IMG/VR virus record: IMGVR_UViG_3300035438_001361
Location: 1-59,771 of that record
DNA: 59,771 bases
Source of the DNA: a virus
Direction: 5' to 3' (one strand)
In this document: positions 1-8,362 of the stretch, in pieces
Numbering within the stretch: position 1 is the first letter of the stretch
How the letters are laid out: each line of letters opens with the position of its first letter
Translations under genes and position numbers: made by a program
Notes under the pieces: model-generated
Databases searched by the model: none
Told to the model about the DNA's origin: nothing
What the model saw: only the letters and a program-made list of their open reading frames with translations

Positions 1-1756
1 AGATACTTCTATCCGAATAATTTTCAATTTCTCTTTTCCAGTTAATTTTAAGAGTTGCGGGACAAATAATTAAAATTTTCTTCGCTCCCGTTTCTAAAGC
101 GGCAATAATGGTAGAAGTTGTGTTATGAGTAACAATTGCGTGTTCAGTTACATATAATTTATCAGGAGAATCTACTGAAATACAAATAGCCTCACCATTA
201 CCCTCAAATTTAATATCTTTAATATATCTACCAACCTTATATTTTTCGGGAGTATTGTATAAATCGTATTTTCTTTTAAGTTTAAATGGATTCATCCCTG
301 ATGGTAATTTTATGTTAACTCTATAAGATTTTTTACCTTCTTTTTTTTCACCCTTGTATGTATAGTTAGTTGTTCTACTTTTTTTTTTGGCAATACCACC
401 TAAACTATGTACGATTTCAATAACATCATCACATAATCTTTCCGATACAGTTGAAAATTCAGTCCCTTCAAAATTTCCTTTTTTATTGAGGCAACAAGTT
501 CCATCAGTATCCATTAAACCTTTTAAAATTTCTAATCTATTTTCAATTGAGGTATATTTAAAACAATCCGGGACAAATTTATTATGAGAAGTACAACCCA
601 TTAAATTTAAATTTTTAAGAATTTGTGTGATAGGATTATTGTGACCATTTTTTTTTGTAATGGAATAATCATATTTAGTATTTTTCTTTTTAATTATTTG
701 AGTATTTTCAGGTAATAATTCTTTAATATATTCTATGATTTCATCATCTGCGGAACTAAACATAATACTTTTTTGACTGATACCTCCATCACCTAAAATT
801 AACCCAAGTAAATAAGGATTTACCGGGATTTCATTATCAACAAATTCAATTGGTTTAACAATAGGTATTTGCCACTTACTATTACCTCCTTTTTCCTTAA
901 AATAAGTTTTAAATTTATAATTTCTATTAATATTATTTTTCTCACCTGAGACTTCTAAAAATAATTCTTCATCAATCATTTGACCAATAGATAAAACAAT
1001 GTTTTTTTTATTACGAGAATTTTTAGTATTATGACCAAAACTTCGCGCCCTAACAGAAAATAAATGTTCTTTACAGACTAAGACAGAAACTCCATCGTTA
1101 AATGTTACTCTATATAAATCTTTAATTCCTTGAGGATAAACACCTTGAACATTACATTTCTTACCATCACTACCAATAACTTCATCACCAATTTCTAAAT
1201 CTCCAATTCTTTTTCTACCATATGGGGTAAATACTTTATTCTCAACAAATTCAGCTTTACCCAACCCCATATCGTCAGCAAGAATAAACTTCTTATTCTC
1301 AACTAATTTTTGGACGGCTTCTTTTTGATGTTCAAGAGGAGGACGATTAGAGTATTTTGAATAATCAATTACAACGTTTTTAACGGTGTTATCTTTAATG
1401 ATTGCCGCTTTAGGTAACCAAAAATGATGGAACTCTTCGGTTTCAAATACTCTACCCCAAATATGATACGCTTTTTCTTTATCCGATAATAATTTCTCAA
1501 CCCATACCTTTTGTGGTATTTCAGTATACAATTTATCATCCGCAAGTTTCTGTGCGAAGTAGGTATCAAGAATTACCCATTTCTTGGCAACTTTGGGTTG
1601 TTTATCGTGATTGTTAATTATGTATTCTGATTGACTCCTTGTTGGGTAAAACTTTCTATTTAATTGTGACTTTCGTTTTAATTCAATAAGGTAGTTATTA
1701 CCACCTTCATAGGTTTCCAATAAGGACAATGCTTTTGACTCGAGACTTACATCCAT
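1..1756 (-). CDS. SNF2-type DNA helicase, split by an intein, 3' end outside the window
   Basis: I read this gene directly on the minus strand from ATG at 1754-1756; it is open for 585 codons and leaves the window at base 1. Residues 1-167 are helicase N-terminal sequence ending in ADDMGLGK, the first half of a SNF2 motif I (Walker A). A 378-residue intein follows (residues 168-545). After it the helicase resumes with TTSTIIAALETGAKKILIIC and then PATLKINWKREI, which is SNF2 motif Ia. Joining the exteins restores the canonical P-loop MGLGKTTSTII. SNF2 enzymes are ATP-driven DNA translocases; in a T4-like phage the likely role is fork remodelling or recombination, comparable to UvsW, but that is inference. 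The later helicase motifs lie outside the window. This is one of only two minus-strand genes and it diverges from 1812. Confidence 0.88.
   Translation of the reverse strand, partial: MDVSLESKALSLLETYEGGNNYLIELKRKSQLNRKFYPTRSQSEYIINNHDKQPKVAKKWVILDTYFAQKLADDKLYTEIPQKVWVEKLLSDKEKAYHIWGRVFETEEFHHFWLPKAAIIKDNTVKNVVIDYSKYSNRPPLEHQKEAVQKLVENKKFILADDMGLGKAEFVENKVFTPYGRKRIGDLEIGDEVIGSDGKKCNVQGVYPQGIKDLYRVTFNDGVSVLVCKEHLFSVRARSFGHNTKNSRNKKNIVLSIGQMIDEELFLEVSGEKNNINRNYKFKTYFKEKGGNSKWQIPIVKPIEFVDNEIPVNPYLLGLILGDGGISQKSIMFSSADDEIIEYIKELLPENTQIIKKKNTKYDYSITKKNGHNNPITQILKNLNLMGCTSHNKFVPDCFKYTSIENRLEILKGLMDTDGTCCLNKKGNFEGTEFSTVSERLCDDVIEIVHSLGGIAKKKSRTTNYTYKGEKKEGKKSYRVNIKLPSGMNPFKLKRKYDLYNTPEKYKVGRYIKDIKFEGNGEAICISVDSPDKLYVTEHAIVTHNTTSTIIAALETGAKKILIICPATLKINWKREIENYSDRSI
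122..1255 (-). mobile_element. Intein with LAGLIDADG endonuclease, inside the SNF2 helicase P-loop
   Basis: This in-frame insertion of 378 codons lies between Lys and Thr of the helicase Walker A motif. It starts at Ala (codon 1253-1255) and ends with VTHN (Asn codon 122-124), followed by extein Thr. Splicing block A contains VFTPYGRKRIGDLEIGDEV. Block B contains CKEHLFSV. The endonuclease helices appear as LLGLILGDGG (about 783-817) and LKGLMDTDGT (about 500-527). Block F is EAICISV and block G is AIVTHN. Ala at position 1 cannot start the usual acyl shift. Cys at F:4 and Thr at G:5 match class 3 inteins, which use the F:4 Cys as first nucleophile. The class 3 Trp at B:12 is Phe here. It is clearly related to the intein in the DnaB gene. 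The endonuclease would drive homing into intein-free copies of the gene. Confidence 0.88.
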
Positions 1757-1798
1757 TTATACAAAAAATATTTTAATTAAATATAGTTGATATTGAAG

Positions 1799-1806
1799 TA
1801 TTTATC
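1799..1806 (+). promoter_or_regulatory. TATTTATC element upstream of 1812
   Basis: TATTTATC matches the element found before most gene blocks here. It ends only 5 nt before the ATG at 1812, so if it acts like a -10 box the transcript would be nearly leaderless. It lies in the 55-nt divergent gap between the helicase and gene 1812. Confidence 0.25.
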
Positions 1807-1811
1807 AAGAT

Positions 1812-2129
1812 ATGAGTATGAATCAAACACAATTAGAAAAAATGATAGGTAAAATGATGAATGTCATTAAACCTAATGGTGTATCCGATATGGGTTTTAA
1901 TTTAAAACCAATGGAAACTTATAAGGATGAATACTATATGATGGTTACATATGTTGTCCCTGATGGAAGTGAATTTTTAAAAAGAGACAACATGAAAAAA
2001 ACTGATGTTTATAGAGACCAATGGAATCGTGAGATTAAAAATACAATTAAAAATTATTTTAATGTTAATGTTGTTATTAGTTCATCGTCTATTGAATCTG
2101 AGTCATATCATAATAGATTAAAACAGTGA
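1812..2129 (+). CDS. Hypothetical protein, 105 aa
   Basis: I do not recognise this small soluble protein. It is Met- and Lys-rich at the N-terminus (MSMNQTQLEKMIGKMMNVIK). It has a central beta-like segment (YYMMVTYVVPDGSEF), a lysine-rich stretch and a Ser-rich tail. No signal peptide, membrane segment or Cys is visible. It is the first plus-strand gene after the divergent helicase and ends 4 nt before the next gene, so it is probably co-transcribed with the genes to 4828. A virion or accessory role is possible only by position. It ends in TGA. Confidence 0.7.
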   Translation: MSMNQTQLEKMIGKMMNVIKPNGVSDMGFNLKPMETYKDEYYMMVTYVVPDGSEFLKRDNMKKTDVYRDQWNREIKNTIKNYFNVNVVISSSSIESESYHNRLKQ

Positions 2130-2133
2130 TAAT

Positions 2134-2646
2134 ATGCAAAAATTAGTTCCAATAACAAGATTAGGTAAGTTCTTCGGAGCCGAAGATTATTCTCTCGACA
2201 TAGGTATGGGTGAGGAATGGTTATTGGGAGATATGAACTTTACCGTTATTCTTTATAGAGTTGATAGATATAAAACTAAAACTGATGATGTTTATGGTGA
2301 GGTGACCGAAGATGGAATCCAATTCATGGCACCGGTTGAATTACAAGGTTTGGTTCAAGTAATGGCTCCAACCTCTAAACTAATTGCCAGTTCTAAACTT
2401 GAGAGTCAGGAACCTGGTAATATGAAATTTTCGGTGTATCAAAAAACACTTGATGAATTAGGTGTTGAGGTATTTTTGGGAGATTATCTTGGGTATTATG
2501 AAACTGAAGACCGAGTTAGATATTATGTTGTGAGTGATGATGGATATGTTAGGTCAGATAACCGCCATTCGTACGCGGGTTACAAACCTTTTTACAGGAC
2601 TATCATAGCGACATATGTTAGTGAAAACGAATTTAGAGGGATATAA
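2134..2646 (+). CDS. Putative neck or tail connector protein, 170 aa
   Basis: The product is mostly beta-rich with no membrane segment. The segments MNFTVILYRVDRYK, VEVFLGDYLGYYETEDRVRY and GYKPFYRTIIATYVSENEF look like a small virion protein. Its place upstream of the candidate tail terminator and the sheath is where T4-like phages carry neck proteins of the gp13/gp14 type. I see a faint resemblance in layout to gp14 but no diagnostic motif, so the role is an inference from context. The stop codon TAA overlaps the next ATG by one base (TAATG), suggesting coupled translation. Confidence 0.5.
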   Translation: MQKLVPITRLGKFFGAEDYSLDIGMGEEWLLGDMNFTVILYRVDRYKTKTDDVYGEVTEDGIQFMAPVELQGLVQVMAPTSKLIASSKLESQEPGNMKFSVYQKTLDELGVEVFLGDYLGYYETEDRVRYYVVSDDGYVRSDNRHSYAGYKPFYRTIIATYVSENEFRGI

Positions 2647-2951
2647 TGAAATACATAATAACAGAAAGTAGGTTAAATTCAATTATTGAAAATTGGTTAA
2701 ATGAAAACTATGGTGACTTAGAAAAATTTAATCGTACTGAATTTAGAGAAATTTATTTATCCAAAAATGGGAGGTTTAAATTTATGTATAATATAAAGGC
2801 AAAACGATTATATATTCTTAGTGAGGTATGGAATTTTATTACAGATATGTTTGGATTAGATTATGATGAGACGGAAAAAATTCTATTAAATTGGTGTAGT
2901 AATAAATTTGGGTTTAGGATAAAAAACCTTGCTAAGGTAGATGAAATATGA
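2646..2951 (+). CDS. Hypothetical protein with MKxIITES N-terminus, 101 aa
   Basis: The function is not recognised. The N-terminus MKYIITESRLNSIIENWL is nearly the same as those of the next two genes (MKVLITESKL, MKVLVKESQL), while the rest of the three proteins differs. The remainder is predicted to be alpha/beta with aromatic-rich segments (FITDMFGLDYDETEKILLNW). The gene overlaps its upstream neighbour by 1 nt, and its stop overlaps the next start in ATGA. The shared N-terminus contains I-T-E followed by S, resembling T4 prohead protease sites; see findings. Confidence 0.7.
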   Translation: MKYIITESRLNSIIENWLNENYGDLEKFNRTEFREIYLSKNGRFKFMYNIKAKRLYILSEVWNFITDMFGLDYDETEKILLNWCSNKFGFRIKNLAKVDEI

Positions 2952-3343
2952 AAGTATTAATAACAGAAAGTAAATTATTTAACGCCATCTATCAGTATAT
3001 TGATAGTTATTTAAACTCAAACGAAATTAATTGGGTTTATGGTAGAGATGGGGATGAAGATAATGACGAGTATCCTGATAATGAAGACTCTTTAGTCTTT
3101 TATAAAGGAGGTACTTGGACGGGAGAAGATTATAGTGATATAGTTTTTAATTACTTTATGGTAGATTATTATGAAGATACCCCCGGAAGCTACAAAGACG
3201 AAGCTCCAATTTTAGAAGTTATGGGTGAATATGGAGAACATTTAGACAGTATGTTTAATAAACATTGGGAAGAACCTATGAAAAAATGGTTTGAAGATAA
3301 TTTTAATTTACCGGTTAATACGGTGTCAACATATTACGAATAA
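2948..3343 (+). CDS. Hypothetical acidic protein with MKxIITES N-terminus, 131 aa
   Basis: The function is not recognised. After MKVLITESKLFNAIYQYI the protein is very acidic and Tyr-rich, with runs such as DGDEDNDEYPDNEDS and VDYYEDTPGSYKDE. It ends in an aromatic helix (HWEEPMKKWFEDNF). The strong negative charge could suit DNA mimicry, packing against basic partners, or an internal virion protein, but nothing in the sequence decides between these. It overlaps the preceding gene by 4 nt (ATGA) and the next by 1 nt (TAATG), so it belongs to the same translationally coupled run. Confidence 0.7.
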   Translation: MKVLITESKLFNAIYQYIDSYLNSNEINWVYGRDGDEDNDEYPDNEDSLVFYKGGTWTGEDYSDIVFNYFMVDYYEDTPGSYKDEAPILEVMGEYGEHLDSMFNKHWEEPMKKWFEDNFNLPVNTVSTYYE

Positions 3344-3786
3344 TGAAAGTATTAGTAAAAGAATCACAGTTAAGAAGGATATATGAAATTGTTATCAATA
3401 AAGAAGAAGATGACTTTATTGGTAAACGAGTTATGGCGTACTATAATTTACACAAACATACATTTTCAGTTAGATATAATAATAAAATAATTTTACATGC
3501 CGATTACGTCAAGTTAGAGAATGTTGAATTTAGAGTTAGACCGGGAGGAAAAGAAAGAGTTCGTTCTGAAAAACAAAAAAATGTCCATGCGTTTGTTATT
3601 GGAGATTTAATTGATTTTTGTGAATACCCGTGTGAGGATATGCCAATTCCACCATCTGATGTGGTGGCGACTTATAATCCATATAAATATGATTCGTTTG
3701 TTTATAAAGGAACTGATGAACCAGTTTATAGTGCGGGTGAAGTAGAAATGATAAATTTAAAAGACAAAATATATATAACTAAATAA
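3343..3786 (+). CDS. Hypothetical protein with MKVLVKES N-terminus, 147 aa
   Basis: This is the third consecutive gene with the short shared N-terminus, here MKVLVKESQLRRIYEIVI. The remainder looks like a compact beta domain (KHTFSVRYNNKIILHADYVK, then ENVEFRVRPGGKERVR) followed by an FCEYPCEDMPIPP segment with two Cys. The ending MINLKDKIYITK is beta-like. No family is recognised. The stop is followed after one base by ATG of the 346-residue structural gene, so this small-gene run and the tail genes probably share a transcript. Confidence 0.7.
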   Translation: MKVLVKESQLRRIYEIVINKEEDDFIGKRVMAYYNLHKHTFSVRYNNKIILHADYVKLENVEFRVRPGGKERVRSEKQKNVHAFVIGDLIDFCEYPCEDMPIPPSDVVATYNPYKYDSFVYKGTDEPVYSAGEVEMINLKDKIYITK

Positions 3787-3787
3787 T

Positions 3788-4828
3788 ATGCCATTACCAA
3801 AAAAAGTTATACCAACATTACCTTTAGTTCCACAGAAGACCTTGTCAGCTCGTAGGGAACAACTATTGGAATATATTAATGAGGATGGAACATATCTTCC
3901 TAAATCAGTGTTGCATGCAGATTTGGATAGAGGAATGTTAGATTTTGTTAAAACTGATTTAGAGGTCATTACCGCAGGAAAAACAGTTCCAATGGTTGAT
4001 ATTATAATCACATCACAAAATTGGTCTCAATATGTTGAAACTGCTTTATTTGTGGATTTAGATTATAATCCATCCCCGCCCTTCATCACAGTGGTTAGAA
4101 GTCCCGAAGTTAAATTTGGAACCAACCCTGCTTTGAAATATACGATTCCGGATAGAAAACAATTTTATTACGCATCCGTTCCGACTTGGAATGGAAATGT
4201 TCAAGGTATGGACATTTACACAATACCTCAACCGGTTCCTGTAGATATTAATTACAGTGTAAAAATTATTTGTAATAGAATGAGAGAACTTAATCAATTG
4301 AATAAAGTGATTATGCAGAAATTCTCATCAAGACAAGCCTATACATTTATCAAAGGTCAATATGTTCCAATTGTTATGAATAATGTTTCAGACGAATCAC
4401 AAATGAGTTTAGATTCTAGAAAGTATTATGTTCAATCTTATGACTTCACAATGTTAGGTTATTTGATTGACGAAGAAGAGTTTGAGGTTAAACCGGCAAT
4501 TGCAAGAGTAACCCAACTTATGGAATTAAGTGGAACCGAAAATAACAAAAAAAGAGATAAATACCCTAAGAACCCTAACGAATTTTTAGAGAATTATTTG
4601 TTTGTTGTTGGGAATGATACCCTAAGTGATATGGTATCTTACACCGCAAATCTTTCTTTCGGTACTTGGTCTAATGTTGAGACATACGATGTCTATATTA
4701 ATGGAGATTATTTTGGTACAGATGTCCAAAATATTCAAATAACAACTAACGATATTTTACGAATAGATGTTGTTAAAACTGATGACAATTTGGAATCCAC
4801 AATTCAGTTTGAAAACTTATTGGTTTAA
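3788..4828 (+). CDS. Virion protein, candidate tail terminator or sheath stabiliser (gp15-like), 346 aa
   Basis: The central region (about residues 120-240) holds a run typical of tail-end proteins of T4-like phages. It starts with a PDRKQFYYASVPTW segment, followed by PVDINYSVKIICNRMRELNQ and SSRQAYTFIKGQYVPIVM, and ends YVQSYDFTMLGYLIDEEEFE. This resembles the layout of T4 gp15, the ring that caps tube and sheath, and the gene lies directly before the sheath, which supports that role. A further C-terminal beta domain of about 90 residues ends in NLESTIQFENLLV and is not part of classical gp15. The assignment is inference from layout and position. Its last 4 bases overlap the convergent RHH gene. 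Confidence 0.55.
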   Translation: MPLPKKVIPTLPLVPQKTLSARREQLLEYINEDGTYLPKSVLHADLDRGMLDFVKTDLEVITAGKTVPMVDIIITSQNWSQYVETALFVDLDYNPSPPFITVVRSPEVKFGTNPALKYTIPDRKQFYYASVPTWNGNVQGMDIYTIPQPVPVDINYSVKIICNRMRELNQLNKVIMQKFSSRQAYTFIKGQYVPIVMNNVSDESQMSLDSRKYYVQSYDFTMLGYLIDEEEFEVKPAIARVTQLMELSGTENNKKRDKYPKNPNEFLENYLFVVGNDTLSDMVSYTANLSFGTWSNVETYDVYINGDYFGTDVQNIQITTNDILRIDVVKTDDNLESTIQFENLLV

Positions 4829-4986
4829 TCCTCACCATATATATCTTTTTTCTCTTTACAGGTTTCTGTAATTAATTTTTCTAAAAACTTATAAATTTTT
4901 AATCCTCGTTTTTCACAGTACTTTTTGAGTATCTCGTGGACGGCGGGGTCTATTTTAATGTTCTTGATTTCTTTTGTCTGTTTCAT
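4825..4986 (-). CDS. Small ribbon-helix-helix type DNA-binding protein, 53 aa
   Basis: I translated this small gene on the minus strand from ATG (4984-4986) to TAA (4825-4827). It begins MKQTKEIKNIKIDPAVHEIL and continues KKYCEKRGLKIYKFLEKLI. A short basic beta strand (IKNIKID), a helix, a GL turn and a second amphipathic helix is the ribbon-helix-helix layout, and 53 residues is normal for the family. These proteins dimerise through the strand and bind repeats in promoters. It diverges from the sheath gene across a 120-nt gap that holds inverted repeats around the putative sheath promoter, so repression of its own promoter and the tail promoter is a reasonable inference. Confidence 0.72.
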   Translation of the reverse strand: MKQTKEIKNIKIDPAVHEILKKYCEKRGLKIYKFLEKLITETCKEKKDIYGED

Positions 4987-5052
4987 AGGTAGAAAAAAGG
5001 TAGAATTTATTCATACTCTTTACTAATAGATATTTAAAAGTAAAGTTTTTTG

Positions 5053-5097
5053 ATATTCTATTGAATATTTATCTATAAAATAAATCTACAATAGAAT
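5053..5097. promoter_or_regulatory. Nested inverted repeats around the sheath promoter, candidate operator
   Basis: ATTCTATTG at 5055-5063 is matched by its exact reverse complement CAATAGAAT at 5089-5097. Within the left arm a second palindrome, ATATTC-TATT-GAATAT, spans 5053-5068. The TATTTATC promoter-like element at 5066-5073 lies between the arms. Binding by the adjacent RHH protein is inference. Confidence 0.5.
5066..5073 (+). promoter_or_regulatory. TATTTATC element upstream of the sheath gene
   Basis: This copy of the recurrent element lies 33 nt before the sheath ATG. It shares position and sequence with elements before the tube, tape measure, 12735, 25814, gp25, 40147 and 55704 genes. 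Confidence 0.4.
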
Positions 5098-5106
5098 AAT
5101 TAAATA

Positions 5107-8100
5107 ATGGCAACAGCACAAGCAAATCAAAAAGTTTTCGTTTCACCGGGAGTATACACTTCAGAAACTGACTTATCATTCGTAGCACAAAGTGTAGGTG
5201 TTACTACCTTAGGTTTAGTTGGTGAGACTTTAAAAGGTCCCGCATTTGAACCGGTATTTATAACAAACTATGACGAATTCCAAGCCTTTTTCGGAGGAAC
5301 AGAACCAACCAAATTTGTTAACACACAAATCCCTAAATATGAAGCGGCATATATTGCTAAATCTTACTTGCAACAATCAAACCAATTGTTTGTTACAAGA
5401 ATCTTAGGTTTATCAGGATATGATGCAGGACCATCTTGGAGTATTAGAGTTACTGCAAATGTTGACCCTACTACAATAAATCAAAGTCCAACAGGTGCAA
5501 CATCTTGGTCTGTATCTTTTACAGGTTCAACCAGTGCTGAAACTGTTAATTTTATTAGTGGTTCATTTCCAACTGTGGTTCAGGCTAACTTTAATACACA
5601 ATACAGACTTTCAGATGGAAGTACATCAACATATAATAACGACATTACAAATACTATAATAACATTAGTTGGTAATCCTACATTGTCTGCAACAACGGCA
5701 ATCGCTTACGGTTCAATCCCTGAAAGTGATTATTATGTTTTAATAGGTCAATATGGTACTGTTGTGAATTCATATGGTGTTGACTCTCTTAATTTAACAA
5801 ATAATGATTTATCTGCCGGTCAAAATGATTCATGGTACTATGCGAATTTTAATAATTATGCGGGTAACTCTTATTCAGGTTATTCATTTAACTATGCGTT
5901 TGATTCCATCACTACCGGATTAACCGATAGTTTTTCGGGAACTATATCGGGAGATTATTACAGTTTTACCGGAACGGCTTATACTGAATACAATGACATG
6001 GTTGTTGCAACTCTTCGTTCAAGAGGTATTTCATTATATACTAATAGTTCAACTAGTGATAATCATGGACCAATTTATGAGGTAAGTGGTTTAACTAATG
6101 TTACATTATTATCTACTGACCAATACGCAGATATTGATAAAAACCCTTATGCCTCATTTGGTTTATCAGGTGTCACTAAAGATGGGGATAATTTTACATT
6201 TGAAACTAACTTATCTGCTGCTTCTTCAAAATTTATTACTAAAGTATTAGGTGTTGATAATTTTGGAAAATCAAGAAATGAGGTTCCTTTATTTGTTGAA
6301 GAGATTTACCCTGGTTCATTGGCATACGCTTATAATCAAGGATATATAAAAGGTATTAATCCTGAATTAGTTGCATTACCGGATGCTAAAAGTGAAAATC
6401 CGTCATCAATAGCGTATAATGTAGGTCAATATCAATCACCAAGTACACCTTATTTGGTGTCAGAATTAAGAGGTAATAAAGTTTACAAATTATTTAAATT
6501 TGTTTCAATCTCAGATGGAGATGCTGCAAATACTGAAGTTAAAGTTTCAATTGCTAACCTATCATTTAATAATATGACATTTGATGTGTTAGTTAGAAAT
6601 TTCTTTGACACTGATTCAAACCCAGTTGTTATTGAAAAATTTACTAACTGTAATATGGACCCTAATTCTAACAACTTTGTTGCTAAGAAACTTGGTTCCA
6701 CTAACGGAGAATACGCGTTACTTTCAAAATACGTAATGATTGAAATGGCGGATGAGGCCCCAATTGATGCAATTCCTTGTGGGTTTGAAGGATATACTCA
6801 AAGAGAATACGATTCAGTTTTAAATCCATCACCGACCCCTAAATTTAAAACAAAATATTTTTTCCCTGGTGAAACCATTGCTAATCCACCATTCGGTACA
6901 CCAACCGGTGGTCCAAACACAGTAGAATCTCCGGGTGATATTGTTAGAAGAACTTATTTAGGTTTCTCAACTCAATATGGTATTGACGAATCATTTTTAT
7001 CTTACAAAGGTAAACAAACCCCAGAATCTTGGGTTATTGCCCCACAACCAATTGAAGGGGCGTCTTGGAATTATGTAAGTAAAGGTTTCCACATGGATTC
7101 CGGTGCAACCGTAGTCACAATTTCAAATAGTTCATTAACTAGTGGTCAAACTGCATTTGAATGTGGTACTGCAGAATTTAGAACAGACCCTGAAACTCAA
7201 GAAAATCCATACTATTTCATCTACTCAAGAAAATATACTGTATGTTTTGCTGGTGGATTCGACGGTTGGGACATCTATAGAGAATTTAGAACAAATCAAG
7301 ATAGATTCCAATTAGGTCAATCAGGATTTTTAGCGGGAGCATCATCTTCAACTCGATACCCTAACGCAACCGGAAGTGGTTTATTTAAAAGAATTACTGT
7401 TGCTGATAACACTCAAGATTTTGCTAATACCGACTATTATGCTTACTTACTGGGTATTCTAACATTTAGAAACCCTGAAGCTACAAACATTAATGTATTT
7501 GCAACATCAAGTATTGACTACATCAATAACTCTAACTTAGTTGAAGAAACTATTGACATGATTCAATACCAAAGAGCGGATTCAGTTTATATTGCAACAA
7601 CTCCGGATTACAATATGTATACTCCGGACTCAACTAATCCACAGGATATTATTTATCCTCAAGAATCAGTAGATAATTTAGATAATACCGGAATTGACTC
7701 TAACTATACCGCAACTTATTATCCTTGGGTTTTAACAAGAGATACTGTAAATAATACACAAATTTATTTACCGGCAACAGGTGAGGTTTGTAGAAACTTA
7801 GCGTTAACTGATAACATCGCTTTCCCATGGTTCGCATCTGCGGGTTATACTAGAGGTCTTGTAAACTCAGTTAAGGCGAGAGTTAAATTAACTCAAGAAG
7901 ATAGAGATACATTGTACCAAGGTAGAATTAACCCTATCGCAACTTTCTCTGATGTTGGTACAGTAATTTGGGGTAATAAAACATTACAAATTGCCGATAC
8001 GGCACTTAATAGATTGAATGTAAGAAGATTATTACTTCAAGCTCGTAAGTTGATTTCAGCGGTGGCTGTAAGATTATTGTTTGAACAAAACGACCAAATT

Positions 8101-8319
8101 GTTAGACAACAATTCTTAGATAGTGTTAACCCAATCTTAGACTCAATTAGAAGAGATAGAGGTTTATACGATTTCCGTGTAACTGTTTCATCTTCACCTG
8201 AGGATTTAGATAGAAATACTTTAACAGGTAAAATTTACTTAAAACCGACGAAAGCATTAGAGTTCATCGATATTGAATTCTTCATTACTCCAACAGGAGC
8301 TTCGTTCGAGAATATTTAA
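5107..8319 (+). CDS. Contractile tail sheath protein (gp18-like), 1070 aa
   Basis: The N-terminus is typical of sheath subunits: VFVSPGVYTSETDLSFVAQS followed by TLGLVGETLKGPAFEPVFI. So is the C-terminal domain, ending in FRVTVSSSPEDLDRNTLTGK and EFIDIEFFITPTGASFENI. Sheath subunits form the contractile cylinder around the tube and drive it through the host envelope. T4 gp18 has 659 residues; this protein is about 400 longer. The extra length is mainly a Ser/Thr/Gly/Tyr-rich beta region at about residues 120-400 and further surface-exposed loops up to about 700. Such insertions usually decorate the outside of the sheath. The gene starts in an A-rich context without a Shine-Dalgarno sequence and is followed by a strong terminator. 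Confidence 0.95.
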   Translation: MATAQANQKVFVSPGVYTSETDLSFVAQSVGVTTLGLVGETLKGPAFEPVFITNYDEFQAFFGGTEPTKFVNTQIPKYEAAYIAKSYLQQSNQLFVTRILGLSGYDAGPSWSIRVTANVDPTTINQSPTGATSWSVSFTGSTSAETVNFISGSFPTVVQANFNTQYRLSDGSTSTYNNDITNTIITLVGNPTLSATTAIAYGSIPESDYYVLIGQYGTVVNSYGVDSLNLTNNDLSAGQNDSWYYANFNNYAGNSYSGYSFNYAFDSITTGLTDSFSGTISGDYYSFTGTAYTEYNDMVVATLRSRGISLYTNSSTSDNHGPIYEVSGLTNVTLLSTDQYADIDKNPYASFGLSGVTKDGDNFTFETNLSAASSKFITKVLGVDNFGKSRNEVPLFVEEIYPGSLAYAYNQGYIKGINPELVALPDAKSENPSSIAYNVGQYQSPSTPYLVSELRGNKVYKLFKFVSISDGDAANTEVKVSIANLSFNNMTFDVLVRNFFDTDSNPVVIEKFTNCNMDPNSNNFVAKKLGSTNGEYALLSKYVMIEMADEAPIDAIPCGFEGYTQREYDSVLNPSPTPKFKTKYFFPGETIANPPFGTPTGGPNTVESPGDIVRRTYLGFSTQYGIDESFLSYKGKQTPESWVIAPQPIEGASWNYVSKGFHMDSGATVVTISNSSLTSGQTAFECGTAEFRTDPETQENPYYFIYSRKYTVCFAGGFDGWDIYREFRTNQDRFQLGQSGFLAGASSSTRYPNATGSGLFKRITVADNTQDFANTDYYAYLLGILTFRNPEATNINVFATSSIDYINNSNLVEETIDMIQYQRADSVYIATTPDYNMYTPDSTNPQDIIYPQESVDNLDNTGIDSNYTATYYPWVLTRDTVNNTQIYLPATGEVCRNLALTDNIAFPWFASAGYTRGLVNSVKARVKLTQEDRDTLYQGRINPIATFSDVGTVIWGNKTLQIADTALNRLNVRRLLLQARKLISAVAVRLLFEQNDQIVRQQFLDSVNPILDSIRRDRGLYDFRVTVSSSPEDLDRNTLTGKIYLKPTKALEFIDIEFFITPTGASFENI

Positions 8320-8329
8320 TAAAAACCAT

Positions 8330-8354
8330 AAGTGGGGATTCGTCCCCACTTTTT
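8330..8354 (+). terminator. Intrinsic terminator after the sheath gene
   Basis: AAGTGGGGA (8330-8338) pairs perfectly with TCCCCACTT (8343-8351) across a TTCG tetraloop and is followed by T residues. It separates the highly expressed sheath from the HAD gene. Confidence 0.9.
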
Positions 8355-8362
8355 AGCCAATT

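Noticed and set aside
387-587. Open frame on the plus strand inside the first intein
   Set aside because: It lies antisense to the intein coding sequence, which is continuous and full of known motifs on the minus strand; the plus frame has no family signal.
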